DNA of 22,201 bases, taken from contig DSDS01000150.1 of NCBI GenBank assembly GCA_011048585.1, positions 1 to 22,201 of the forward strand, written 5' to 3'. The position numbers and the translations under genes were made by a program. The DNA is from Desulfurivibrio alkaliphilus. Its GTDB lineage: Bacteria; Desulfobacterota; Desulfobulbia; Desulfobulbales; Desulfurivibrionaceae. Shown here in pieces: positions 22,080-22,201 of this stretch; position 1 is the stretch's first letter, and every line of letters starts with the position of its first letter. A model generated the notes under the pieces. That model saw nothing but the letters and a program-made list of their open reading frames with translations, was not told where the DNA came from and did not search any database.

Positions 22080-22201
22080 TCAGGGACGGTTTGGGGCCTG
22101 CTCCCTGGTCATTTTATCGATTTCAGCTAAAAAAACAGCCAGTAACTGGTTTTCGGGTACTTTTTTGAGGATCTTTCCCTTCTTGAAGATGATCCCCACC
22201 C
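22080..22201 (-). CDS. ispG: Probable IspG (HMB-PP synthase), C-terminal end only
   Basis: The last 39 codons of a minus-strand gene enter from the right edge and stop at 22080. They read VGIIFKKGKILKKVPENQLL and continue to a polar tail, EIDKMTREQAPNRP. The Gly-x-x-x-[KR]-x-G-x-[IV]-x-[KR]-K-V-P pattern resembles the C-terminus of bacterial IspG (GcpE), the iron-sulfur enzyme making (E)-4-hydroxy-3-methylbut-2-enyl diphosphate in isoprenoid synthesis. IspG is also a common upstream neighbour of proS in deltaproteobacteria. The identification rests on this short tail and on gene order, so it is tentative. It ends 39 bases before the proS start. Confidence 0.55.
   Translation of the reverse strand, partial: VGIIFKKGKILKKVPENQLLAVFLAEIDKMTREQAPNRP

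Noticed and set aside
1..22201. CRISPR arrays, insertion sequences, prophage or restriction and defence modules
   Set aside because: I saw no regularly spaced direct repeats, no transposase or integrase motifs and no defence-family motifs; all substantial frames are explained by the genes listed.

Overview
The window is ordinary high-GC chromosome from a gram-negative anaerobe, most likely a deltaproteobacterium of the sulfur-metabolising Desulfobulbales type (Desulfurivibrio-like). This is an inference from gene content: a periplasmic triheme c7-type cytochrome, System II cytochrome c maturation (ResB plus CcsB), an HcpR-type operator, a chemoreceptor carrying CZB-like zinc modules, a PabB-PabC fusion, and a probable ispG-proS-rsh gene order. 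No CRISPR array, insertion sequence, prophage or integrase was seen, and the GC-rich codon use looks uniform.

Layout from left to right. A cut-off minus-strand gene of unknown function (1-181) diverges from a tightly packed plus-strand operon: a membrane-anchored phospholipase-D-like protein, a two-PAS histidine kinase and a stand-alone receiver (200-3779). A short SlyD/FKBP-like prolyl isomerase follows (3887-4315). It converges on a minus-strand STAS protein and methyl-accepting chemoreceptor pair (4338-6580). A 319-base AT-rich spacer with two inverted repeats leads to an exported SIMPL-domain protein (6900-7631). Next comes a tRNA-Arg(CCU) on the minus strand, then the bifunctional NAD(P)HX repair enzyme Nnr with a two-CBS protein (7841-9891). 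A PabB-PabC fusion (minus) and a CBS-CBS-ACT protein (plus) diverge from a shared promoter region near 11.93 kb. A class A penicillin-binding protein (minus) follows.

The right-hand third holds the cytochrome theme: resB, ccsB and a c7-type triheme cytochrome, all on the minus strand. The cytochrome has its own strong promoter and a perfect TTGTGA-N6-TCACAA operator. ResB and CcsB deliver and attach heme to exported apocytochromes, and the neighbouring cytochrome is a plausible client. Then come rpmB (zinc-binding bL28) on the plus strand and a minus-strand run of probable ispG (only its end), proS and a long RelA/SpoT homologue.

The points most worth a second look are these. The RelA/SpoT protein has an intact synthetase but a clearly broken (p)ppGpp hydrolase motif and is packed against proS. 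The c7 gene carries an HcpR-like operator, and its cytochrome lacks one expected distal heme histidine. The chemoreceptor has two tandem zinc-binding-like modules on its extracytoplasmic side and no complete HAMP domain. The kinase has a cysteine cluster in its first PAS domain. Nothing here amounts to a clear new defence or mobile system.
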